Shown here piece after piece: positions 18,256 through 26,821 of a DNA stretch of 54,571 bases (position 1 is the first letter of the stretch; every line of letters begins with the position of its first letter). Origin of the DNA: Pseudoalteromonas sp. G4 (lineage in GTDB: Bacteria; Pseudomonadota; Gammaproteobacteria; Enterobacterales; Alteromonadaceae); contig NZ_JAPEHW010000019.1 in the NCBI RefSeq assembly GCF_028875915.1, positions 1 to 54,571 of the forward strand, given 5' to 3'. The translations under genes were made by a program, and so were the position numbers. The notes beneath the pieces are model-generated. The model was not told the origin of the DNA. It worked only from the letters and a program-made list of their open reading frames with translations, and searched no databases.

Positions 18256-18803
18256 TATTCTTTAATCTCTTCAATCGTGATTGTGTAGTGACGACGCAAA
18301 TGGTTGATAGTGATTTTATTGTCAGCGTATGAAATAACCATAAGCTGACCGTTTGTATCGGCAACTATGCGCTGTTGTTTGCTCGCTTTTACAAGCGCCC
18401 CATCTAACCCTTTGTTTATTGTGCTAATTGGCCAACTGGCAAGTTGCATATCTGCCAACATATGGCTTGGATATAATGCTAAACCTGGAATATGTTTTTC
18501 CAGCGTATAGCTACCATCTTTTAATAGTGACATTGAAAACAAACTGATCCCTTGCGGTGTTAATGCAGCGAAATTCAGCTGCTCTCCCTGTAACTCACTT
18601 TGCAACAACAGTGATTGTTGCTGGTTTTCGCGTGTTACCGTAACCAGTTGTAATGAAGATTGTATTGGCCAATTATCCGGTACTGCTTGTAATTGATAAC
18701 TAACAAAGTCGTCAAGTGGCACACGCTCGGGTGAATGCACACTTGAACAACCTATAAGTAATGCGATACAAACTGCCAGTAAGGCTATTGATACTCTTTG
18801 CAT
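18255..18803 (-). CDS. apeN: DUF3261 lipoprotein ApeN
   Basis: 182 residues with a lipoprotein signal; the lipobox is LLIGC with Cys19. The mature part is strand-rich (LVTVTRENQQQSLLLQSEL, LNFAALTPQGISLFSM) like LolB-type lipid carriers. DUF3261 lipoproteins are regular members of APE loci next to the exporter and LolA-like gene, and are expected to receive the lipid-linked polyene at the outer membrane. Overlaps the preceding flavoprotein gene by 19 bases. Confidence 0.85.
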   Translation of the reverse strand: MQRVSIALLAVCIALLIGCSSVHSPERVPLDDFVSYQLQAVPDNWPIQSSLQLVTVTRENQQQSLLLQSELQGEQLNFAALTPQGISLFSMSLLKDGSYTLEKHIPGLALYPSHMLADMQLASWPISTINKGLDGALVKASKQQRIVADTNGQLMVISYADNKITINHLRRHYTITIEEIKE

Positions 18804-20032
18804 AACTTCGCTAAAACGTCTAAACGGCGTTCGCTTTGTGCGACATACGGATTACTAGTATCCCACGCGTAGCCCGCTAGAATCGAACACACCATTTGCC
18901 TTATCTGCGGATCTTGTTCTTTGTGGAAAATAACATCTTGGAAACGACCGTCATACCACGCAGTAACAAAGGTTTTAAAACAATCGACACCTTGTTTTAA
19001 AGGTTTTGCATAGTCATTTTCAAGGTCAACCTCTTTCCCTTCGAGTAAGTCATTGACTACTGGCGCAATTAAACATGCTGAACGAAGTGCAATTGTTACA
19101 CCACTTGAGAAAACAGGGTCTAAGAATTCACCTGCGTTGCCTAACAGAGCAAAACGCTCACCGTGCAAACGGGTAACATCCGCAGAGTAACCTTTTATTT
19201 GCCTTGCAGGTGCAATGGCTTTAGCATTTTTAAGTAAGCGCGACAAATTAGGCACTTGATTAATGTAATCAAATAAAATGGCATCGTGTTCACGCTCTGG
19301 ACTAATGACTTTACTTGGTTCAATTACTACACCGACACTTGCAGTGCCATCTGAGAACGGAATAAGCCAATACCACACATCAGGATGCTTAGGGTGTACA
19401 GTGATTAAAATTTTATTGCGATCAAAGTTAGCGTCATCAATGTTATCTTCAACATGGGTGAAGTATGAACTACGCACAGGAAATTTTGACGGTTTTTCTA
19501 AATCGAGTAAACGCGGTAGTACACGGCCAAAGCCACTCGCATCTAATACAAATTTTGCTTCGATAGTGTATGTTTCGCCACTGTCATCAATCACCATTAA
19601 ACGCATGAATTCAGCATGCTCTGTTACCTCTAACACTGTGTGTTGGTAACGAATGATAACACCTTGCTTTGCCGCGCCATCGGCAAGTAATTTATCAAAG
19701 TCTGCACGTTTAACTTGATAGGTCGTGCCCGGTCCCTCAGTAAACTTATCGGTAAAGTCAAAAAAGGTGTGTTCACCTGATTTTTCGAAAGCCGCACCAT
19801 TTTTAAACTGAAAACCAAGGGCATCCGCTTTTTCATGTAAATTATCAACTAAACCCGCTTCGGCTAAATACGTCATGCACTGCGGTAATAAGCTTTCCCC
19901 GATAGAAAAACGTGGAAACGTTTCTCGTTCAAGTACAATAACTTGCTTTCCTTGTTTATTTAACAAACTACTTGCAACGGCACCAGAAGGACCTGCGCCA
20001 ATAACAACTACGTCAACCTTTTCTACCTTCAT
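18785..20032 (-). CDS. FAD-dependent oxidoreductase resembling flavin-dependent halogenases
   Basis: 415 residues. The FAD dinucleotide motif is G12-A-G-P-S-G17, followed by FPRFSIGESLLP (39-50), YQVKRADFDKLL (105-116) and the second FAD site GNAGEFLDPVFSSG near residue 300. Two features match flavin halogenases: WxWxIP occurs as W220-Y-W-L-I-P225, and Lys77 in GFQFKNGAAF sits where the halogenase catalytic lysine (Lys79 in PrnA) is found. The fold is also shared with monooxygenases and geranylgeranyl reductases, so halogenation is an inference. The position between the exporter (4-base overlap) and apeN makes it a pigment-tailoring enzyme. Xanthomonadins, related aryl polyenes, are brominated, which gives a precedent. 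Confidence 0.82.
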   Translation of the reverse strand: MKVEKVDVVVIGAGPSGAVASSLLNKQGKQVIVLERETFPRFSIGESLLPQCMTYLAEAGLVDNLHEKADALGFQFKNGAAFEKSGEHTFFDFTDKFTEGPGTTYQVKRADFDKLLADGAAKQGVIIRYQHTVLEVTEHAEFMRLMVIDDSGETYTIEAKFVLDASGFGRVLPRLLDLEKPSKFPVRSSYFTHVEDNIDDANFDRNKILITVHPKHPDVWYWLIPFSDGTASVGVVIEPSKVISPEREHDAILFDYINQVPNLSRLLKNAKAIAPARQIKGYSADVTRLHGERFALLGNAGEFLDPVFSSGVTIALRSACLIAPVVNDLLEGKEVDLENDYAKPLKQGVDCFKTFVTAWYDGRFQDVIFHKEQDPQIRQMVCSILAGYAWDTSNPYVAQSERRLDVLAKLCKEYQ

Positions 20033-22290
20033 TTCCTTTCCTTGACAATACAGGGAGCCAAAAAGTAAAGACTCACCAACCCTATCACTAAGGTCAAACC
20101 AAAACTAAATACTGCTGGCGTTTTGCTAAAAATTAAGATGCCAAACACCAAACAAGATGAACACAATGATAAACTTATCGCTTGCAAGTTACTTTGACAT
20201 AACCCTTTACTACGATAAAAAATAAGGTAATCAATTGCTAGCGCTAAAATTAAAATTGTCGCGAGATAGTTAAATAAGTTAACCGCACTTTGTAACCAAC
20301 TTGATAGCAATAAAGCACATACGGTAACTACACAAATAATCAGCCCAGACAAAAGTGCCGTCGCAAAATCAAAACGAAGTGCCATTACAATCATCGCAAC
20401 CAAAGCGCTGAGCACCATCAACCCCATCACTGTAGTGCGATAATGACCTAATGCATCAGAAATTTCTTGACGTTTATCAAGTAAATATAAAAAAGATGAA
20501 TGGGTTTCGGTTAACTGCTGTAACGTTTGCTTAGGTAACATATCACTATTAAACCAAAGCACTGTCGCAGCCTCATTTTGTGCCACTTTATGTACTTCTG
20601 ATAATTGTGCTAATGGCGAACTTTCAAATTCACTTACTGTCAGCGGTGAATAGTTTTGCAGGCTAACATTAATCCCTAAGGCATTACTTACATCGCTATA
20701 GTGCCCTGATGCTACTTTATTAGTTAGCGTTGAGTATGTCGCCTGTTGTGACGATAACGACGGTAAATAGTTTGCTAAACTTTGTACTTTTACTGTCTCT
20801 GCATGTGTTTTTACCCATGCATTGATGGCCTCTTGTTTTTCTAATGCATCTTGCATTGAACTGCCAACAACTAAAAAGTGATGCTTATCACTTTGACCAA
20901 AGAGTGCTAAATTAAGTGATTCATTGCGCTTTAACTCATCACTTGTGCCACTTAAAACCGTAACATCATCTTGATGAATAATGGGTTTTAACATCAAGCC
21001 AACAGCAACTAAAAAGACTGCTAAGCCGAGTATTTTCGCCTTATAGCGATTAATTAATTCGAAACTGTCGGCCCAAATAATACGCGGCATTGTGATATTT
21101 AAAACGATAAACTTTTGGCAATAAAGCGCAAACATTAGTGCGCCAAGTAAACCAAAAATCATAAACACAGCAACTTGCTGTAATAACGCCATCGGCGAGA
21201 AGCTGTAAAGCGCATACCCAGCAGCTGTGGTGATAAAACCAAGTACTAAACTCGTTGTAATAGAAACCTTTTCAGCGCAGAGCACGTGAAACAAATAATC
21301 AATCGCCACACCAATTAAGGTGATTGAAAAAACTAAACCGATTAACTCTACGGTATCAAAAGCCATCACTAACGCCGTCATGCCCCATAAACAGGCATTA
21401 AAAATAGTGACAAACATTAATCCAACGACGGTTAAGTTGCGAAAGAACACAAACACCAACAAGGTAACAGAAAACAAGCTAATCAAACCAAAAGTTGAGA
21501 TTTCATACTCTGCTTGCTGTGCATTTTCACTGCCGTGAAAAGCAAAACCTGAGTAATAAATAGCGCTATTAAAGTCGCTTTCTATTTTTTTTATTATCTC
21601 TTTAATGTCTTCGGTTAATTGAATGCTCTGTGAGAAATCCGCGCCATTCTCACTTAACATAAAACGAACAAAATAAAACGTCGATTGGGTTTGTTCTTGA
21701 TTAAACCCCAGCATATGTTTTGTGTTTAACGCCTTTTTATATATGCCATCTTCTTGCTGCAGACCACCAATCTGAGACACCGTATTTAAAAAGCTTGCTA
21801 GGGCTAATGTTGGGTCATTTTCAAGGGAACTTGCGCTTAAAGTACTGTCTGGTTTTGTTAGTTCAGCCAAAGTGTAATTAAGAAGTTCTCTTGGCTCAGA
21901 CACTTGGCTTGGATAATTACTGGCCATCAAACTGCCCGGATAGCGAGAGTAAAAATCCACTACTTCATCAAGTGCTATATCTGGTGGGGCAATATAGGTT
22001 AAAGTCGATTTAAATTTTAAGGCATTCGTCAAAGCCTCAATGGCTAACTTATTATTACTGCTAAATACTAATTGGCTTGAGGAACGTTGTTGAATGGTAT
22101 TTTTTGCGTCTTTAAGCGAAGGAGATTCGAGCTGTGCTGCACTTGGCACAACGGCTAAAATATCGCTGCTAAATTGCGTTAAGCCTTGTTGAAAACGAAC
22201 GCCAATAGTTGTGATACACGCAAATGCAAGCAACACAAATGCAAGTGCATAGCCATAACGTAGCACGTTTGGATTAGTTTGCTTGACCAT
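20029..22290 (-). CDS. apeM: MMPL/RND-type exporter ApeM
   Basis: 753 residues with the two-repeat layout of the MMPL family: a membrane helix at about 14-32, a large periplasmic loop, helices at about 268-400 including VGVAIDYLFHVL, a single helix near 420-445, a second loop, and a final helix bundle at about 615-745 with LALAIDYLIFYRS. The paired AIDYL motifs are typical proton-relay segments. It is thought to move the lipid-linked aryl polyene out of the inner membrane. It overlaps apeL by 17 bases and the next gene by 4. Confidence 0.9.
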   Translation of the reverse strand: MVKQTNPNVLRYGYALAFVLLAFACITTIGVRFQQGLTQFSSDILAVVPSAAQLESPSLKDAKNTIQQRSSSQLVFSSNNKLAIEALTNALKFKSTLTYIAPPDIALDEVVDFYSRYPGSLMASNYPSQVSEPRELLNYTLAELTKPDSTLSASSLENDPTLALASFLNTVSQIGGLQQEDGIYKKALNTKHMLGFNQEQTQSTFYFVRFMLSENGADFSQSIQLTEDIKEIIKKIESDFNSAIYYSGFAFHGSENAQQAEYEISTFGLISLFSVTLLVFVFFRNLTVVGLMFVTIFNACLWGMTALVMAFDTVELIGLVFSITLIGVAIDYLFHVLCAEKVSITTSLVLGFITTAAGYALYSFSPMALLQQVAVFMIFGLLGALMFALYCQKFIVLNITMPRIIWADSFELINRYKAKILGLAVFLVAVGLMLKPIIHQDDVTVLSGTSDELKRNESLNLALFGQSDKHHFLVVGSSMQDALEKQEAINAWVKTHAETVKVQSLANYLPSLSSQQATYSTLTNKVASGHYSDVSNALGINVSLQNYSPLTVSEFESSPLAQLSEVHKVAQNEAATVLWFNSDMLPKQTLQQLTETHSSFLYLLDKRQEISDALGHYRTTVMGLMVLSALVAMIVMALRFDFATALLSGLIICVVTVCALLLSSWLQSAVNLFNYLATILILALAIDYLIFYRSKGLCQSNLQAISLSLCSSCLVFGILIFSKTPAVFSFGLTLVIGLVSLYFLAPCIVKERK

Positions 22291-22813
22291 AACTTAGATT
22301 TATCTCTGTAACATGCCCTGCTGTCTCACGCAAAACAAGCTTAGAAATTGTTCCTTGCCCACACAAACGCACTTCACTGAAAACCTGATCTAACGGTGCT
22401 TTTGCTGTTAAGCCCATGCAATCGCTATCCACATTATTAACGCTTAAGTAATTAGACAGTAGCTTTGGGTCTTGCAGTAACAAAGCTTGTAATAACGGAA
22501 TATACATATCTGCGTTATTCATTTTGCTTGTGGTACCAAGGTGATCTTCGCTATAAACGCCACTGTCGTCCATGCGAATAATGGATGCAACCGGTGAGAC
22601 TTGTTGCCATACAAACCCTGTGTTGTTGGCATTGAAAACACCTTTTGATACCAGGCTATTTTTGAGTATTTTTATTTTTTTGCGCTGCTCAAATTCGCCA
22701 AATACTTCCGTTTGCTTCACCAAAGATAATGTTTCAAATGCCTCAGTCATAGTGTCCTTTGCGTTAACCGCTAGAGACATAACACACACAAGCAACATCA
22801 ATACACTACGCAT
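22274..22813 (-). CDS. apeL: LolA-like periplasmic carrier ApeL
   Basis: 179 residues with a signal peptide (MRSVLMLLVCVMSLAVNA). The mature protein follows the LolA pattern: GEFEQRKKIKILKNSLVSKG, then FVWQQVSPV and long alternating strands. LolA-like proteins of APE loci are expected to carry the hydrophobic product through the periplasm between ApeM and ApeN. Its first codons overlap the 3' end of the thioesterase gene. Confidence 0.83.
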   Translation of the reverse strand: MRSVLMLLVCVMSLAVNAKDTMTEAFETLSLVKQTEVFGEFEQRKKIKILKNSLVSKGVFNANNTGFVWQQVSPVASIIRMDDSGVYSEDHLGTTSKMNNADMYIPLLQALLLQDPKLLSNYLSVNNVDSDCMGLTAKAPLDQVFSEVRLCGQGTISKLVLRETAGHVTEINLSYGQAN

Positions 22814-23237
22814 TTATCACCTTTGCTAGTTTTTCTATCAGTGCTGGCGGGCTAACATATTGCATTTCGCCATCACTAATACTCACCGCTACTTGAACTG
22901 AATACCCTTTTGTCAGTTTTGCACCGCTCTCTTTACAGCTGATGACATAATCAATTTTTAAACGGTTTTCATATTCTTTTAAATAAGCAGAGACCACAAT
23001 TGTCTGACGAAAACGTGCTGGTTTGATGTATTTACAACGCATATCGATAATTGGCCACATATAACCAGACTCAGCCATTTCATCATAGTCGTAATCAAAT
23101 TCACGTAACAGTGCACAGCGCGCTACCTCAAAATAACGCGCATAATTACCATGCCAAACCACCTGCATTGGGTCGCAGTCATGAAATGGCACATCAATCT
23201 CAACGTGTTTTGTTAAAATCGCTCCGCGACTATCCAT
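22806..23237 (-). CDS. apeK: Hot-dog thioesterase ApeK (4HBT family)
   Basis: The start is set at the ATG at 23237, which has a GGAAG ribosome site inside the end of the ammonia-lyase gene and gives 143 residues; an upstream in-frame ATG at 23270 would lengthen the overlap. The motif HDCDPMQVVWHGNYARYFE with the key Asp is the 4-hydroxybenzoyl-CoA thioesterase signature. In the APE pathway it probably releases stalled or finished chains from ACP or CoA. Cytosolic. Confidence 0.88.
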   Translation of the reverse strand: MDSRGAILTKHVEIDVPFHDCDPMQVVWHGNYARYFEVARCALLREFDYDYDEMAESGYMWPIIDMRCKYIKPARFRQTIVVSAYLKEYENRLKIDYVISCKESGAKLTKGYSVQVAVSISDGEMQYVSPPALIEKLAKVINA

Positions 23238-24783
23238 ATAACTTCCACTTTTGTTGTTGAATCGCATCAATCGTGTCGCGTAAGGTGCGCTCTAATGGGC
23301 GATCTTCATCAAGGTTCGGGAAATAACCCGTAATGTCGTTATACATGTCCATTAGGCCATTTGCCAAACTATCAGAATCTACTTCGCCGCGCTCTTTTCT
23401 GATTCGTAGTGCCTGAATTGACGCAAGTAATGTGCTTGCAAGTACTTGCTCAGTTAGTTGAATAACGCGTAGTGCATCACGCGCAGCAATTGTGCCCATG
23501 CTGACTTTATCTTGGTTATGGCATTCGGTTGAACGCGAAAACACACTAGCCGGCATGGTGAGTTTTAATGCCTCCGCTGTATAGGCAGATGCGCCAATTT
23601 GCACCGCTTTAAAACCGTGATTAATGTATTGACGCTCAGGATCACCATTTGACAGATTGCTCGGTAAGCCATTATTAAATTTACTATCAACAAGTGATGC
23701 GATTTGACGATCAGCTAAATCTGCTAAATTGGCTACCGCTGTTTTTAAGGTATCCATTGCCATTGCAATATGACCACCGTAAAAATGTCCACCGTGTAAC
23801 ACGTGCTCGCCAATACCATCAATAATTGGGTTATCGTTTGCAGAATTTAACTCATTTTCAATTAGCTGACGTAACCACGGTAAGGTATCAGCTAACACAC
23901 CAATAATGTGCGGCGCACAACGAATAGAATAACGGTCTTGTAGGCGATCAGCATTGCGTGGATGAGTATGATAATTCAAGTCATCACGGATCCAAGCAGC
24001 AACTTGTTGTTGCCCAGCATGCGGTTTTACTGAGAATAAAATATCATCAAAATGGTGTGAGTTACCCAATAAACCTAAACTGCTAAGCGATGTTAAACGC
24101 GTCGCTAATTTCACAAGGTACTCTGCGCGGCTGTATGCAAGGCAAGCAAGAGCGGTCATTACCGCTGTGCCGTTCATAATTGCCAGACCTTCTTTTGGTC
24201 TTAAGGTGAGCGGTGTTAGGTTCAGCGCTTTCATTACATCACCACTATTTGCCACTTCGCCATTAAAATACACATCGCGCTCGCCCACTAAGGCACCTGC
24301 AACATAGGAAAGTGGGGTTAAATCACCACTTGCTCCCACTGAACCTTCTTGAGGGATAACTGGCACTACATCGTGATTTAAGTACTCTTTTAATAACGAC
24401 AGCATATCCCAGCTAACGCCGGAGTAGCCTTGAGCTAATGAGTTTAAACGCGTGGCTAAAATTGCACGGCCTTGCTCTTTGGTGAACACATCCCCTAATC
24501 CACAACCGTGAAAACGGGTTAAATGCAGTGGTAATTCATTTACTAATGAAAGAGGTACAGCGCGCGTTACTGAATCGCCATAGCCTGTTGTCACACCATA
24601 AATTACGCCGTCTTCGGCAAGTAACTTATCTAAAAAGGCAACGCCTGCATCAATGCGCTGAGTAAAGTCAGTATCATTCGACAGCTTAGCCTCTGAATGT
24701 CCTTTTGCTATCGCAACAATATCTTCAATTGAAAGCGGTCCTTGGCCAAACATAAGTGGCCTTTTTTGCTGTTGATTAATCAC
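23230..24783 (-). CDS. MIO-dependent aromatic amino acid ammonia-lyase (HAL/PAL/TAL family)
   Basis: 517 residues, full length for the family. Ala151-Ser152-Gly153 in GSVGASGDLTPLS would cyclise to the MIO cofactor. Catalytic Tyr62 lies in YGVTTGYGDS, and SANDNPI and the histidine-rich HGGHFYGGH are present. The substrate-selectivity pair is Phe91-His92 (LTRFHGCG): classic PAL has Phe-Leu, TAL His-Leu and HAL Ser-His, so the pair is mixed. No hut genes are nearby. Placed inside the APE operon, it most likely makes a cinnamate or coumarate starter from Phe or Tyr for ApeH. The exact substrate cannot be read. Confidence 0.88.
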   Translation of the reverse strand: MINQQQKRPLMFGQGPLSIEDIVAIAKGHSEAKLSNDTDFTQRIDAGVAFLDKLLAEDGVIYGVTTGYGDSVTRAVPLSLVNELPLHLTRFHGCGLGDVFTKEQGRAILATRLNSLAQGYSGVSWDMLSLLKEYLNHDVVPVIPQEGSVGASGDLTPLSYVAGALVGERDVYFNGEVANSGDVMKALNLTPLTLRPKEGLAIMNGTAVMTALACLAYSRAEYLVKLATRLTSLSSLGLLGNSHHFDDILFSVKPHAGQQQVAAWIRDDLNYHTHPRNADRLQDRYSIRCAPHIIGVLADTLPWLRQLIENELNSANDNPIIDGIGEHVLHGGHFYGGHIAMAMDTLKTAVANLADLADRQIASLVDSKFNNGLPSNLSNGDPERQYINHGFKAVQIGASAYTAEALKLTMPASVFSRSTECHNQDKVSMGTIAARDALRVIQLTEQVLASTLLASIQALRIRKERGEVDSDSLANGLMDMYNDITGYFPNLDEDRPLERTLRDTIDAIQQQKWKLYG

Positions 24784-24796
24784 TTCTTACTCCGAC

Positions 24797-25732
24797 CTAA
24801 TCACGACTGACTTGTTTATCGTCAGTCCAAAAATCATAAAAATTAAACCATTGATAAGGATATTCACTGGCAAAATGCCCCAACCTATCGGAAAAATGCT
24901 GAATGGTTGTTTGTAAATCCTGTTGTCTGGTTTTACGGTTAAACTTTAATTTATCCGCAACTTTTTCAAAAATAACCTGATACTGGTTATCCGTTTTTAA
25001 ACAAAATAAATAATATACTGGGCACTCTAACAAACTCGCCAAAATAAATGGCCCTTGTGAAAAAGGCGCAGGTTTACCCAAGAAATTACAATAGTTTACT
25101 CTTCCTGCTACCGATGAGCTAGTGCGATCGCCAACGATTACTATAACTTCACCTTGCTCTATTTTTTGTTTTAGCAAAATAGCCAGTGTGGGACTCATAT
25201 CCGTCACTTGAATCAGATTAACTTGCGCATCATTATTTATTTGCTTAAGCACTTTATTAAATTCAACTGCATGATGAGTAAACACTAATACATTTATGGT
25301 TACCGCATAACGGCCTTGGCTTAGCGCTCGGCATACTTCAAGGTTGCCTAAGTGAGAGCCAATAAAAATTGCGCCTTGCTTGCTTTGCTGTAGTTTGGTG
25401 AACTCTTGGTGGTTTTGGTATCTAATTGCATCGATTGAAATGCGCCCAAGCCATGCATCTATTTTATCAAAAGCCGAATCAGCAAATTTACAAAAATGTG
25501 TTAGTCCTTGCCAAAAACCAGCGCGAATAGGCTGCCCTTTGTAGCTTTCCACTTGGTTTAAAAAAGCAATGCTGGCTTTTCGTTGCGTTTTACCGGTGCA
25601 GTAAAAATAAAACACCACAGGAAATAGCATTAGCCATAACACCTTGCGTCCAACCAAGCGGTAAAAGCCGAGCAAAATACGCATACCAAGTAAGGTGCCG
25701 CGCTCTTGCATTGTTGACCAATGCTTAGCCAC
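24797..25732 (-). CDS. apeJ: LpxL-like lysophospholipid acyltransferase (C-terminal half of ApeJ equivalent)
   Basis: 311 residues. One membrane helix near 32-46 (LWLMLFPVVFYFYC) is followed by the acyltransferase motif SHLGNLE (HxxxxE) and VGDRTSS, as in LpxL/HtrB lauroyl transferases. In E. coli-type loci this domain is fused behind a glycosyltransferase as ApeJ; here it is a separate gene whose start overlaps the glycosyltransferase stop by 8 bases. Expected role: joining the polyene acyl group to its lipid or sugar anchor at the inner membrane. Confidence 0.82.
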   Translation of the reverse strand: MAKHWSTMQERGTLLGMRILLGFYRLVGRKVLWLMLFPVVFYFYCTGKTQRKASIAFLNQVESYKGQPIRAGFWQGLTHFCKFADSAFDKIDAWLGRISIDAIRYQNHQEFTKLQQSKQGAIFIGSHLGNLEVCRALSQGRYAVTINVLVFTHHAVEFNKVLKQINNDAQVNLIQVTDMSPTLAILLKQKIEQGEVIVIVGDRTSSSVAGRVNYCNFLGKPAPFSQGPFILASLLECPVYYLFCLKTDNQYQVIFEKVADKLKFNRKTRQQDLQTTIQHFSDRLGHFASEYPYQWFNFYDFWTDDKQVSRD

Positions 25733-26459
25733 TAAGCTTTCTCCACAAAAGCTTAGGCATACGCACTAACATGCCAAAGAATAAACGGGTATGCATCCAA
25801 CTGATTAACACATTATCTTCAAGGGCGCGAAAGTGTGAGCTGCCACCTTCTGGGTAAATCACTTTAGTAGGCATAAAAATACTGTTTACACCTCGCCAAT
25901 ACAAACGCACCATAATTTCAATATCGAAGTCCATGCGCTTGCCTAAACGCTTATCACGTAAAAGCGCTGCTGTTACGGCCACTGGATAGCAACGAAAACC
26001 ACACATCGAGTCTTTAATGCTAAACGACAAAGTTTCAATCCATACCCAAAAGTGCGTGATATAACGGCTATATAAACGCACTTTTGGTACTGATTCGTCA
26101 TAAACAGGGCGACCGCTAATAACGCTTGTTGGATTGGCTTTACCAAGATTTATCAAGGTTTGAATGTCGTTTAAATCGTGTTGGCCATCCGCATCCACTT
26201 GAATTGCATGGGTGAAGCCAAGTTTATCTGCGCTTAGTAAACCAGTTTGTACCGCGCCACCTTTGCCTTGATTGTGTTGATGCTCAATTAAAGTGAGTAA
26301 TTCAAACTTCTTTTCACACTCTCGCATCACCTCTGATGCCTCTATTGATGAGCCATCATTTACCATAATAATCGGCAGCGCCAAGCCGCTTAACTCTGCT
26401 AGCACATCTTTAATGACAGCAACGTGGTTATAGTTAGGAATAACAATACAGGCGCGCAT
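25725..26459 (-). CDS. apeJ: Family 2 glycosyltransferase (N-terminal half of ApeJ equivalent)
   Basis: 244 residues with a GT2 fold: CIVIPNYNH at the start, VNDGSS, and the metal-binding Asp motif DADGQHD near residue 105. CGFRCYP near 170 is typical of dolichol-phosphate-mannose-synthase-like GT2 enzymes. It has no strong membrane helix. It should add the sugar of the APE lipid anchor. Separate from the acyltransferase domain by a stop with an 8-base overlap, so the two products are probably translationally coupled and may work as one unit. Confidence 0.85.
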   Translation of the reverse strand: MRACIVIPNYNHVAVIKDVLAELSGLALPIIMVNDGSSIEASEVMRECEKKFELLTLIEHQHNQGKGGAVQTGLLSADKLGFTHAIQVDADGQHDLNDIQTLINLGKANPTSVISGRPVYDESVPKVRLYSRYITHFWVWIETLSFSIKDSMCGFRCYPVAVTAALLRDKRLGKRMDFDIEIMVRLYWRGVNSIFMPTKVIYPEGGSSHFRALEDNVLISWMHTRLFFGMLVRMPKLLWRKLSG

Positions 26460-26464
26460 AACTA

Positions 26465-26821
26465 TTAACTATGAAGTACAACACGGCCAGACGAATGCTG
26501 ACCATGATCTGAATGAAAACTAAAGGTAAATTTATTGTCGCTTTTTTTCGTCAACGTAAGTTCTACCATGGAGTTTGCCACAATCACCACCTGAAACTTT
26601 AATACTTCAACATTTTCAACTAAATGAGAGCTTAACGAAAAATGCTCAATAGCATATTTCACCGCCCAATCTAATTGCACCACACCCGCTAATATCGGTG
26701 CTTCAGGGAAGTGACCATTAAAGTAATCTAGGGCGCGATCCACCCATAAAGTTAATTTAACACTATCGTCTTGTGTATCGATTGCTCGTACTTCAGGCAA
26801 TGACTCTTTCAGCTTAGTCAA
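26465..26821 (-). CDS. apeI: 3-hydroxyacyl-ACP dehydratase ApeI
   Basis: Hot-dog dehydratase with His in FNGHFPEAPILAGVVQLDWA, the FabZ-type motif in which Asp takes the place of the catalytic Glu. No ATG precedes the domain. The TTG at 26821 is chosen because GGAG stands 7 bases upstream and it overlaps the apeH stop by 8 bases; the next TTG at 26842 would overlap apeH by 29 bases. The first choice gives 118 residues. ApeI and ApeP share dehydration of hydroxyacyl chains. Confidence 0.85.
   Translation of the reverse strand: MTKLKESLPEVRAIDTQDDSVKLTLWVDRALDYFNGHFPEAPILAGVVQLDWAVKYAIEHFSLSSHLVENVEVLKFQVVIVANSMVELTLTKKSDNKFTFSFHSDHGQHSSGRVVLHS

Noticed and set aside
23230..24783. Histidine catabolism (hutH)
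   Set aside because: No hutU, hutI, hutG or hutC neighbour, and the gene overlaps pigment genes on both sides of its operon block.
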